NCBI GenBank assembly: GCA_900708905.1
Contig: CAADRB010000013.1
Coordinates: forward strand, 2,917,813 to 2,981,812
DNA from: Hymenolepis diminuta
Taxonomy: Eukaryota > Platyhelminthes > Cestoda > Cyclophyllidea > Hymenolepididae
Reading direction: 5' to 3'
Length of the DNA stretch: 64,000 bases
The position numbers and the translations under genes are program-made. The notes under the pieces were generated by a model, which was given only the letters and a program-made list of their open reading frames with translations, ran no database searches and was not told the origin of the DNA. Below, one piece after another: positions 13,195 to 24,901 of this stretch (position 1 is the stretch's first letter; the number at the start of each line of letters is the position of its first letter).

Positions 13195-15822
13195 TTAATG
13201 CGTTGGTCTGCCGTGCAAGGGCACCATGCCACTAGGTCCTTGTCCAGTAGCACCTCCAGTCGATTGATTTGCCTGATTAGGCTGTTGATTCTGAGCTGCA
13301 ACCGCAGCAGCTACTATAGCTTGTGCTTGATAAAACGGATACTGTCCCTGACCCTGCTGAGAGTAAATATTTGGTGGCTGTACTTGATTGGAACCACTCT
13401 GTTGCTGTTGCACTTGAGAACTAGGTCCTCCTTGTTGACTTGGCGACATTCCACCAGCTTGCTGTTGAAGTTTATTTCCCATATCCGGCTTTGGGGCATT
13501 GTAGTATCCCTGTTTAAAGCTCACTAAAAGACAAAATGGGTAACTTATTAAACAGAACATTAAAATGGCAAAAAGGTGAAATTTTAAACATACTCTGTTT
13601 AGATAAATTCGGATAGAAAATGTCATTCACCTCCTCAAAGTTTGCCTGCCTCACATTTTGGTACGCAGAAAAGTTGGTAGGGGCGGATATAGGTTTGGCA
13701 AACTGGTTATTGCCAGTATGTGAGAGAGGAGATGCACCATGAGGCCCCGTAGATGGATTTTGACTTTGTTGTGCTGCTGGAGCTTGTTGCTGTTGCTGAC
13801 TTACGAAAGTGTTAGGGTAACTGTTCATGAGAACCATTCCACTATTCAAACCATAGGGGACGAAGTAACCAGAATTTGTTGTGGTTACTTGGTGAATAGG
13901 CGGCTGGGGTGGTTGTGGCATATTTGTCGGTTTATTTGATGCCATCACATCAGCGGCATTTGACACGTTACTATTACTATTGTCATTAGCAACAGTTTGA
14001 GCAGGGGCAGAGGCGTGACTCTGCATCTCATAGAGCATTCTTTGTTGAAATGCCTGAAGATGATCTAAATCAAACATTGTAGGAGTCGAGGTGGCAGGGG
14101 GCTGGGGGAAGTTGAAAAACGGCATGTTTTGTTGCAAGTGGCTCATTACATGGGGATAATGCATGAAAGTTTGTGGAAGAGGGGCAGCTTGAGTGGTCGG
14201 CATGGATTGCTGAGGGCCGGTGTTTGGAGGAATAATCGAGATTGGTTTGTTTATTTGTTGGCCTTGTTGAGGCATCCCACCAACTGAGAGTTTGGATGCT
14301 GGGAATTGATAAGACGCTGTGGGCATGTTATCCGGTTGGGTTGAAGAAGCCGATTGAGTAAAAGCATCACTCTTTCCCACCTGCATATCTTGAAGATCAA
14401 CATTCTTCATATTTTGTGACAGCTCACCTAGGAGGTTGTAATTGTACGGGTTGTCAAAATTATTTACAGTTTGAGATTGCTGAGGGTGAGCTCCCTGTGT
14501 CTGACTTTCCTGAATTTTGGAGAAAGATTCCTTTTGCACAGAGGCGGAGACATTTGGCTGCTGTAAAGGAGCAGAAGTAAAAGCCTGATCAGGCTGAATA
14601 ATCGGTGCAACCGGCGTGACATGAGGTGGAATGGTTGGAGTAAAAGTCTCTTGAGCAGGTTCAGTTCGGGCAGATTTTTGTTGTACTGAAGCAGCCACCG
14701 ATCTTGACTTGCTTAAATCCTGTCCAGCAAAAATGTTCGAGTTGAAGTTTGGAGAAGAAACATAATTTGTTCCAAATTGAATTGAAGAAGCTTCATCACG
14801 CAAGGGGAATACGGTAGAACCGGGGGCAAAAAACACTGGTAACTGAGAATGAACAGAAGATGGAGGGGTGACACTCTGAGTATAGGTAGAAAAAAGTCTC
14901 GCTTTTGCGGATTGTACTGCATCTATCACCTCTGAAGTTGATTCTTCCTGTACAGTCTGCTGTTCTTTTACTTCCTTTACAGGTTCCTCGTGTTTCTCAA
15001 CCGAGGCTTTGGTCTCTTCTTCTTTTACACTAAAATGGATTACTTAGAAACAAGAATAAATTTTACCTTTGCTCTGCGGGCAGTTCAACATCCTGGGTGG
15101 TAACAAGTTTCAAAAGGTCACTGTCCTCTTGAATATTCACCGGACTATCGACGCAGGAATTAACAACCTCGATTGTTTCGCCCTTCCACTCATCACATTC
15201 TACGGTCCATCCATCACCTAAGGGTAATTCCGTGTGAGGTTTCCTAGGACGCTTATTTGAACCATTTTTAGCCTGGTTAACCTGCCTGGCACCTTTCTTA
15301 ATACCGTCTTGCCTTGCAGGTTTCTAGAAAGAAAAGAATAGACAATAAAGAGTGTCAAAACCTACCTTCGGAATATCAGCATTTGTACCAGATTTCTTAT
15401 CATTAAGTGATTGGTTTGAACCAGTTTTGGGTTGCTCCTTTCCTTTTTTAACCTTCGACTTTTGTTCATGTTGCTTTTTGGCTTTGGTTTTTTTTGCAAA
15501 TGGGTCCATCCAACTGTCCTCGCAATTACCATCAAGAATTAACTCAATAGCAACTTGGACGTCGTTGTCGGCATCACGTAATGCCGAAAAGGCTGTCTCA
15601 ATAGAGGAAGCAGTGCATTCACTCACCTTGACAGAAAAATAACTTATTAATTCACTTTACCTGTTGTAGTTTAAATTGCAACTCCTCGGTATGTTCAGAA
15701 TTAGAATTGTTAAGAAGTTTAGCGAGTCTAATCTGCTCCGGTGTTGCTTTTGGAGCATTAAGAGCCCCCCTCTGTGCAGTTTTAGATTTTCCAGCATTCA
15801 TGACCAAATTATCTGCGGACAT
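13195..15822 (-). CDS. UBAP2L/lingerer-like UBA-domain protein
   Basis: Five exons: 15822-15661, 15626-15366, 15323-15067, 15029-13594 and 13523-13195, totalling 815 codons (814 residues). Three of the four introns are 34-42 nt. The N-terminus (about residues 25-90) is a UBA domain: TPEQIRLAKLL, then ECTASSIETAFSALRDADND and AIELILDGN, as in human UBAP2/UBAP2L and fly Lingerer. These are cytoplasmic RNA-granule and ubiquitin-linked adaptors. A Lys-rich stretch follows, then the short conserved block around SSIQFG (residues 308-313), then a long Gln/Pro/Ser/Asn-rich region with a FDLDHLQ motif resembling the YDDLQ of UBAP2L. The C-terminus is polyQ-rich. The RGG-rich tract of vertebrate members is replaced by Lys-rich sequence. 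The start ATG is the first in the exon. It lies 411 nt upstream of SNRNP35 on the same strand. Confidence 0.85.
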
Positions 15823-18640
15823 CAACCCCCCGAAAAGACAGAATAACCAAAGATTGCTTTTTCAAAGAAAGCACGCTAGTATTTTAAACAAAACTACTCG
15901 CGACTAATTGTAATTGGAAAAAAATATAATAATCGAAATTATTTTCTTAGAGCCTCATATAATATTTACTTTTTTACAAGTTACGATTTTTAATTGTGTG
16001 AAGACCAACTTATACAAATGTTAAAGTGAAAATTCGGAATTTTTATCAACTTTATAGAGCATTTATGAAAATCTAATATTTTATGATTAAATATGTGACT
16101 TATTTATCGGCTGATTAAAATACAGCATAAATGATGAAATGATATGTACGATTTCGAAATTAGATTAAACATATAAAAGTCTACGTAAGATAGAATCTTT
16201 TATTATTGTCGCTTTGAAGTGCAACTAGATCATTTCTCCTGTCAAATATGAAAATCTCTGGAGAGCAGATGAAGAAAATACTAACAGAAACATCGTTTAG
16301 CCACTATAAATCCTAATCCATCCAAAATATTTTACCGAAGCTTATGAAATGTTCTAAATTTACTTTTTGTCAACATTTATGTTGTTATATTAGAATACAC
16401 TTTATTTCAGCAGAAAATAATTTGTCTCATATGAAACTTTAAAAAATGGATATTTAAATTTAATTTTAGTCCTTCAAAGCCATCGTAAAATCTGATTTTA
16501 CGTGGTCTTCTTTATCTTATCGAAAGGATGAACAAATATTTCCGTAATTGCTTGTATATAAAATATACTTATACGGCTTAATTAAAAATCACGGTCCCAC
16601 TTTAACTTTAGTATAATTTAAAAGTATTATCTTTTGAAGACTACAGTTGAGTATATGTGATATCACTAACGATATAATATTTACTTTATCAGAAATGGAC
16701 ATTTCATAAACACTATTTTGCATAAGTGCTTCCTAATGTTTCGTTTCCATACCGATACAAAAAATATCTCTTTAGTCTCATAATGTGAAAGGAAACTATA
16801 TCGAGATTTTCTTCGGCGATCTCACTTTGCTTTTAGGGCTAAATATTGTGGGGAATTTCGTAAATAAATATCATTAAAATACACCTTCAGGGAATCCAAA
16901 ATTGTACACATCTCTGCGTGTTGGAAATCACCTAATTTGTTCTCAGCTCAAACGAACATATTATTCTGTTTTTTTTCTACAAAATAAGAAATACGTTGAC
17001 CCATCGTCAGCCATTCTAACTTCATTAATGCTGGTAGAGTTTAACCATTTTTCTCTTTTTAATACTCTGATATCTTTGGGAAATTTAAGGACCTTTGGCA
17101 AATGTCACATATCTATGCCTGTAGCTTAGTTCCTCCCAAATGAATAAAGAAAAAGTAACCAATAATTACATGACTGTCGTATCATTGATTTCGATAAATA
17201 GTTAATATCGCCATGGTCTATTCCATAGAATGTATCCTAGCGATCTTCACAAAGTTGCGATCATATAAGCTGATTAATGTCATATAAGATCATGCTGCTA
17301 ACTTGCTCTTCGGAAGAAAGTGAGTTGAAGTGGTGAGACTAGCCACAGACGTGCCATTCCAATTAATCCAGTGGTTAATAAGCACTACACATCATGAGCT
17401 CAGTAATCTGGGAGATGAATAATGAATTTTGAGTTTCGGAACGCACTAATGTTTAAGTGAATATTACATAAGCGAGTCCAAACATCAAATGCATACTCAG
17501 ACTTATTCTTAATATCCATTCGATTCTTTTCCCTTAATCTCAAATTGTAACTTATTTTTATCCGATTTTATTCGCTTTCCAACAGTGGAAAGCGTAAAAT
17601 TGTTTACTTTGCTGTGGTTAACAATATTATTATTTATTTTATACGCTTGTATGTTTGCTCTCGTGATCGCAGGAAGATAAATCAAGAAAGATTATATTTA
17701 TAAAGAGAACCACACCATCCTTACATTTGGTTAAGCATTCACAAGTTATAAAATATAATAATTCAAGTGAAGATGTAACCGAATTCTCTTTAGCTGTGGA
17801 ATATAATATTATTCAATTATGTGTAGGAAAAAGAGGACTAATTAATAAATTAATTATCCTAATACCTGGGAGTTCGACAACATGACTCAAACTAATATAA
17901 TTGTTAAGACGCTGTAATAAAGTTATGCGGACTTGGAAAACCCAGAGGAGTAAATATAATCATTCATGTTGCTAAGGAGGTGTCCGAGATAAATAAATTC
18001 GGTTTACACGCAAAATATTTCCTTTTAGACGTCATTCATGTCTCATCATCAATGTCTCAGCGTGATAATTGGCACCTGCACACCTCTGGATTGCCTGCAG
18101 TTACTGTATTTGAGATCAAATCGTTTGTCAGTAATTCCTTATCACCAGGAATTGATTGACATCTGCCGTCATTAAAAGAAGCCTGATCGAATATTTTCGT
18201 TGCACACGAGAGAAACTCGCAAATTTCATTTCTCACGCACTGGACTATTGATCATTGGATCCCCACATTCACATATGGATATGTAAAACTAACGGTGGAG
18301 AAGCTACCAGTGATATTATTTGCTAACCGAGCAAACAATCATTCATCATATATTCACTATGTTGCTAATAAAAATTTAATTGTCGTTCGAATTATGTCTT
18401 CTTTTTCTCTTGCTTGAGTCTGATTAGCAGTAACTTTAACAATGAGTAACTAGGAAGTCATGAAAATTATTATGAATTAATCAACCAATGTGTTTCTGCT
18501 TACTTCTTAAACGCTTTCTAAAAACGTAGAAAATTGTGATTATGAATATAGAAACAAAAAGTCAAATGCAACATTTCTAGAATTATCAAAAACATAGAAA
18601 TAATAGGTGAAAGTTGATGGATTTCACTAGACAGTTTAAT
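15823..18640. other. AT-rich intergenic DNA between UBAP2L-like and p23
   Basis: The promoter of the minus-strand UBAP2L-like gene should lie at its left end. No domain-bearing open frame was found. One 75-codon frame near 16.9-17.1 kb has no recognisable homology and no ATG-led support. Confidence 0.4.
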
Positions 18641-18659
18641 GATAAAATATTCCAGTATT

Positions 18660-18894
18660 GCTCTCATCTTACTTCAAAAATGCTGATTTTCATCAACTGC
18701 CTAGCATGAATTCAGTTACCAAGTCTGAATATCTGCGTAAACCAAATACAGTCACCCCATTTCTTACCCCTACGTGCCCAAAGCACACCTACAGCATTCG
18801 TAGAGCTGGTTTTAATTCACTTCCTCTTTGCGATAGCTCAGCTAATAGTTATTGTTGTTCACATGGTTTTTACATAGTTGCCTCAGCCGCTTAA
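18660..18894 (+). other. possible orphan terminal exon
   Basis: An open frame of about 78 codons ends at TAA 18892-18894. It is preceded by an acceptor-like TATTCCAG and is richer in G+C than its surroundings. The product is unrecognised, with many Ser, Pro, Thr and Cys (a CDSSANSYCCSHG run near the end). There is no upstream exon I could join to it. It could be the last exon of an unknown gene or chance. Confidence 0.25.
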
Positions 18895-19366
18895 TTCGCC
18901 CGATCTCTCCTCATTGTTCTTTAGTCTAAGTAATTTTTTAAGAAATAAATTATGGATCAAGCGAACCCTCGTTCATTTTAATCCTCGTCAATATCTATAA
19001 TATCAGTACATATTTTTATAACATTATAAATTATGCTCCCGCTTTCAAATTAATTTTGGTGCCCATTACCAAATTAACACCAGTAATCTAACATTTATGT
19101 GTTGTTTGCCTATAATGATAAAATTATGACGAACAGTTAAAATCGATTTTCAAATTTCCAGAAAGTATTTTGATTGGTTTTATTAATTAAAAATCCATAA
19201 AGTTTGATTTTCCTTTTGGTGATTTTAGACTTAGTTTACTTCAAGGGTCTATTTGAAATAGTACTGATAAATAAAAACCATATATTTTATAATACATTTT
19301 GTTTTAAATTCTCAGTCTACCCTTCTAGAATCGATCTGTGTTACTGGGTTGTCACGCTACGCAATT

Positions 19367-20059
19367 ATGTCCGTCTCAGCACCGTAAGAATACATTATTT
19401 GAAATTATTCGTTTTAGTCTCCATCCTGTAATTCTTTGGGCACAGAGATACAATTGTATATTTCTTACAGTCAATCTTTCCGACGTAAAGGATGAAGTTT
19501 TGCATATAACGCCCGAGAGTTTCGAATTCAAGTAAGTTTCTAAATGTATGCTAATCAACAAATCAGAGGTAAAGTTGATGGTGAAACACCAAAGAACTAC
19601 GCCATAAAATTCGACTTTTATGGCGAAGTAGATCCTGATAAAAAAACGCGAACCAGTGGCGGTCGAGTAATCAGTCTGTGCATCGAAAAAAAAGACCCCG
19701 CTAAGTGGCCACGTCTTGTAAAGGACAGTGAAAAGCAGCCTTGGCTCAAGACAGACTTCAACAAATGGGTGGATCTAGATGAGTCTGACTCCGAGGATGA
19801 TAATGCCCTCGGTGGTCTAGGCGGTTTCGGTGGTGGAAATGGAAATATTGAGCAAATGCTCTCAATGATGGATAATAGGGGTCTTGATGATCTAGATGAT
19901 GAGGACGACGGCAATGAAGCGGACGCCGACTCTGATGATGATGGTATGATTTTTGTTGATTCTTACATATTTTAAATCTTAGACCTCCCAGACCTTGAGG
20001 AGTCTGAAAAAGTTACTAAGGCTGAATCGAAGGAGGATGAAAAGCAAGCAAAGGCCTAA
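19367..20059 (+). CDS. PTGES3: p23 / Sba1-like Hsp90 co-chaperone
   Basis: Four exons: 19367-19383, 19418-19531, 19567-19943 and 19983-20059, giving 194 residues. Introns are 34, 35 and 39 nt. The CS domain starts MSVSAPLHPVILWAQR and contains the p23 signature WPRLVKDSEKQPWL...DFNKW, as in human p23 (WPRLTKE...DFNNW). The tail is acidic, with a Gly-rich insert (GGLGGFGGG), and ends near DLPDLEESE, like the PDLE end of the human protein. The family binds the ATP-bound N-domain of Hsp90 in the cytosol and nucleus and slows ATP hydrolysis; prostaglandin E synthase activity has also been reported for the human protein. The ATG is in a 17-nt coding part of exon 1. The next gene is convergent, its stop 170 bp away. 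Confidence 0.93.
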
Positions 20060-20102
20060 ATGTTAACAACACATCTCGTTACACGCTCCGTTGTTTTGTA
20101 TT

Positions 20103-20108
20103 AATAAA
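20103..20108 (+). promoter_or_regulatory. polyadenylation signal of p23
   Basis: AATAAA 44 nt past the p23 stop codon. Confidence 0.65.
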
Positions 20109-20228
20109 TGTATATCTGCAAATCTATGCTGAATGACATTTCGGGTTTTCTTTGTTATTGCTTACTCATCACTATCACTATACAAAGAACGGAGGAGGGT
20201 AGACGTTTATATTTAAGCAGGTTTGTTA

Positions 20229-20843
20229 TTAGAAGAATTCTTCATCGTTTATAACTGTTGGAAATTCCATATTTTTCACATCTTGTTCAAATAAGGCCAA
20301 CTCTACAAGGTATTCCCACCTTTGTCGAAGTGCGAGATACATTGTGCGCATAGCTGCCCAAGCTTCCTAATGAAAGATAAGTTAAGTCTTAACACAAGTA
20401 GTATATTAGATAGCAAATAGATACTTTTACTAATTACCTTCAATGTTTTTCCTTCGTGTTTTATCAGATATGCCATTGCAAGTGTCGTTCCTAGTTTATT
20501 GTATTCATTTGTCACAATTACGACACGGCCTCCCTTTTCCCGTTGTTTAGCTATAAAATTCAGATATGGTTTTATCTTAGTGCTATTTTGTTACTATATG
20601 GGGGCCATCTCTATGGCTGCATACACGGACGCTAATAGGTGAAATACATGCGGACCTTTTTGAAAATAAATTTGGTTGGTACTTACTCATAAATTCGCAG
20701 GCTTCAGTCAGAAAGTTATTTAGCGTAGCTGTTTCAATTGGCGAAATTTTAGGGTGGAGGGCTTCAGTTATTGCCTGGGTGTCTTGCCTACAAAGCATTA
20801 AAGTTTTCGAATGATAGCTCTGCGTGTCTATTATTTTAGCCAT
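20229..20843 (-). CDS. small dual-specificity-phosphatase-like protein, catalytic loop degenerate
   Basis: Three exons: 20843-20687, 20550-20438 and 20366-20229, giving 135 residues. An in-frame TGA lies just upstream of the ATG, which fixes the start. Residues 40-105 follow the core of a DSP fold: a helix (NNFLTEACEFM), strand GGRVVIV, the P-loop position TNEYNKLGTT, helix LAMAYLIKHEGKTL, then EAWAAMR. In active DSPs this reads HCxxGxxRS..LxxAYL...G....A....R. Here the Cys position is Thr66 and the Arg position is Leu72 when anchored on AYL, so no phosphatase chemistry is expected. It is shorter than usual DSPs (about 150-200 residues) and lacks the first strands. It may be a scaffold like STYX-type pseudophosphatases (inference), or a distant family I do not recognise. 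Confidence 0.6.
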
Positions 20844-23800
20844 ATGTCTTTGAGTTTTTCACTGCAGTGCATTACTTTTTACTGTGGTATAAGTAGACGC
20901 TAAATCGATTCATACAATTGACGTAGTTAAGGTCGTTTTGGTGGAAAATTCGAGAAACTTGCAGAGTTTTAAGGGCAACACGTACGTGATGCTTATTCAG
21001 GTTTTTATGTTGAATTTCGCTGTGAGTACTCTTTCTGCGATTTTATGAAATGGAATAATCTTCAAACGCACACAGACTGTATCAACTGTGGTTAACACTA
21101 TGTGTCAGTATGTCCCTCGTGATTCTAATGTCTACATATTAACAAAAGAATTAAGAAGTTAGAGGCCTTGGCATGGCCTGAACATATATCTGTCTTAGAC
21201 TCAACCATAACTATAATAAATTCGCAAATAAAGGAGTGTTTTAACGATTATTGAACTGGCTGTATGGTAGTTTTTGACAGGAAACTTACGTACAATAAAA
21301 TGTGATGTCGTTATGGTATTACGGGAGTGAAAACTAGCGTGACAATAACTAATAATATCACGTATGTTTTCAAAGGTACCACCCGGCAGAATCATAATTC
21401 ACCGTAGTCAATTTGCTCGAATTTCAAGGATACGAATGTGGATTTTAGTCGATAATTTTCTAACCTCGGAATGCACCGCAAAACATCTCTATTATTTGAC
21501 CGAATGATTGCTAAATCAATAGAGATTTGAGAGAATAACTTAAATACATATCGAATACTTCGCTCTTCAGACAATCGAAGAGGAGATTCGTACCTGAATT
21601 TAGTTAAGTTAGTGTTGAAATCTTCTTCTAAACTTATATTTTAATTAGAAATCATGACAAAGCTAGTAAGATAGTCAATCCGTGTTTATAGAATGTTAAA
21701 AAGCTAAATTAAATGACAGTATCTATATTCGAGTCAAATTCGTAGACCTCATACCACGAGCACTTTGTTTTGTACGCCCGATCCGGGATATACAATCAAG
21801 CCACTTGGGTAATCGGAAGGACGATCACTTCTCACGTATCCACTTTATGCAGGTAATTTCTTTTGCAAAACTCTCAACATAACCCGTTTCATGTCAAACT
21901 TAAAAAGCGGTTATGACAATTGGATTGATTTTTCATGTGTAATTCCCACACTTAAATTATCATCGTAATTTCGCTTTCACCTCTTTTTAGATCCGCTCAG
22001 CCTTTCCCCAATTTATTTACTTATTTTCTAAATAAACTATCATCTGATTTTCGCTACCTAATCAAGCTTCTTCAGTGATGTTGTGATCCGAGGTAATATT
22101 ATCATATTTGCAGTGATCTCTGAAATTGATAAGCCTTCTTTCCTTTTGGCTTTTTGTACACTCTCTTAAATGTAGGACTCTCTGAGTCCTTCTATTTAGA
22201 CAGTCTGTCAAACTACGACAAATGAACCCCCGTAAACACAGTCTATTATTTTACCTGCCAAAGTACAAACGCATATAGCCAATTTCCCGATTTCTTACCT
22301 GGAATGGCCCTTTAGCAACCCCAAGATTTCGTTTAACGTGGCCACGGCAGGTCTATCAACATACCGAAAGCAAATCACATTGATTTCTATGGTAGGCGTC
22401 ACATGTATCAGAATCTCGTTAATATCGCACAACCAAAAAACGCGTATATTGAGAGAGCACCGGATTCATTATCACGTCCATTTGCAATTTTGAAAATCAT
22501 ACTTTCACAATTGTAGGTATAAAGTACACGCTACAGTCTTTTATTCGCCAATTTATTGTTTGGAAGATTTTAAGTTAAGATTATTATAGTAGATGCAAAG
22601 TTAAGCTTCTTGCGGTTATTTATTGACAGGAAGCCGATGAAACAAAGCCCGAGGCTGCAGAATTACTGTTCTGTCTAAGGATAATTAATTCCCGCAGGTT
22701 GTCTCTAAGTCGCCCGTCACCCTTAGCATAAAAGAGTCATGCTTTACAAAAATGAGCCGCTTAGCCGTTATAATCATCCTTACCAGAATTTGAGCTTATC
22801 AAACTTTTAAAATGATTTGATCAATAACAACGACTCCGTCGAAAGATAAACCTCTGACGTCTTATTTACGTAAGCTATGGCACTAGCTTCTATCTAGTCA
22901 CTTCCAGCTTCCATAGGACCAACGTCTCGACATTCGACAAAAACTAGTTTTAATAAATGGCATTCAGGATGAGGTAAATAACATGACCTACTATGCCAAC
23001 GAGATATACCTTCTAAACAAAGGAAAGTGAACAAACCTTTCGAGTGGCTGTGAAAAGCAAACAACTTTGGCGGTTATACGAAGATTTTCAATAACAACTT
23101 TTGGCAGTTTGTGCTTAGGAAGCATTAAGTACAGAAATTGGTGTACGATTTCTAGCGGATAGTGTTCTGTGCTTTCCAATTCCTTGATTAAATTTACAAT
23201 TTAGGAAAGTAAGTTAAACAAACTTTAGGAAGAAAGAGGAGTTTTCGTGTGCACATAAACGGATAATCCCGTGAAAATTTACGAAATCCTCCTAGGAAAT
23301 TAATTAACTATGAGCTGATTGCTCACCTTTGAGTATAAAGACATTTGAAAATGTCTTCTCCTTTACAAGAAAATTGACTATTTCAGTTAATCTACCAAAA
23401 TTAATCTAGGTTTAATAACCGACCTTCCATAAATATCTAAACGAGTAGAATTGTCATCATAAATGCAAGTATGCCAGCGCACTTCTGGGTGGCAATCGTA
23501 TGGAAGACTGAATTCACCGTTATTTTTCTACAATAATCTAATTCAAATTCTCAATACTTCTTTTAAATGTAGAGCCCTAGAAATGTGGCTACGTTCATAA
23601 CAATCTCGATTTCGAACATCTACAGAAGTTAATAAATTTTTGAAATACCCAATAATAGAATATTATATGAGTCGAACGTAAATACAGTGAGGATTTCTTG
23701 ATTTAACAAGTTGTACAAAACCGATGGTCCCATAAAGTCGGCCATCGAAAGAAAACTATAGGGTTTCAAAATTAAATGAAAATAATTGAAATAAACAAGC

Positions 23801-24856
23801 CTAATTAATTAAAACATTTGAATTTTTCGAACGATAATAGAAGGAAAAAACAATGAATTCTTTATTCGTAAACAACTATTGTTAGTAATTTATATATTTT
23901 GAGTTAACTTATCGCTGTACCCAAATAACTTGATTGATTGATATCGGCAGAATAATTCTCTAATTAATCACGAAAATTGTTCATTACGTTTTCTAAGAAT
24001 ATCATACAAAGAACACTTAATATTTTCTTAATATTCTTAATTTATTTATAAAATCAGTTCCTACTTGGCTTGCGGTAAATGGTAAACTCATGCAATAGTT
24101 AATCCCACAAAATATATTTGCCAATAAACGAGATATGAGCCAATAAAATAAAATTTCCGGAATTCTTATTAAATGCATATCTACCTATGTGCGTTCCATC
24201 ACAGAATAATCAAGAATTCAGAAGAAAAATTAACTCTGGTGTTTATTTAAAATAGTTGTCAATACATATTTCAGCCACTGTTTACTACTTTACTATAATA
24301 AAATGTCCGACGTAATTCTGATATTTACCAATCGATATCACATGAATCCTTTACCCTCTTGTTTTAAAATAGGAGATTTATATTTCAGTGGCACATGTAA
24401 TGGTGTTAGTTGCTCAAGAGTAACGAATCTTGAAATTTGAACTTGGGCATCTAAAGTCGAGTAGTGCTGATATCTGAGACTTAAAAATAGGAATGTCTGT
24501 AATAAGAATGTAACAGAGCTGAAATTAATAAATTCACTGTTGAAGTACGCCGTGAGAAATAACAGATAAGTTTAAATTTATCATGGAGCTTAATTTCTCA
24601 TATTTAGTCATTCCGTTGGCCTTATCATAGAATATATCAAGTAGATAAACATAATATTTGGTCAAGCACATAATTCTAAATCGCAGTGGTATTTTAGTAT
24701 TTTCTATTGAATTCAATAATATATGAATTAAATAACTATGCAAATAAAATGATTATACGCGTGTAAATATAATAAAATAATTTTAGATAAAATTGATCTA
24801 AAAAATTATTTTTAATTGTTGCCTAAGGTTAAGGCTTTTACTACTGTAAAAAACAG
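20844..24856. other. AT-rich intergenic DNA
   Basis: Lies between the divergent pseudophosphatase (minus) and BOP1 (plus), so both promoters should be here. No gene, RNA gene or repeat was recognised. Open frames of about 60-64 codons on the minus strand near 21.3, 21.5 and 23.1 kb show no known domain. Confidence 0.4.
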
Positions 24857-24901
24857 GCGCGAGCTGCAGATTCTGATTTAGCACGTTGTGATAGTCTCGT
24901 A

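Noticed and set aside
12939..13301. 120-codon minus-strand frame
   Set aside because: It overlaps the UBAP2L-like last exon in another frame and its 3' flank; no start or domain.
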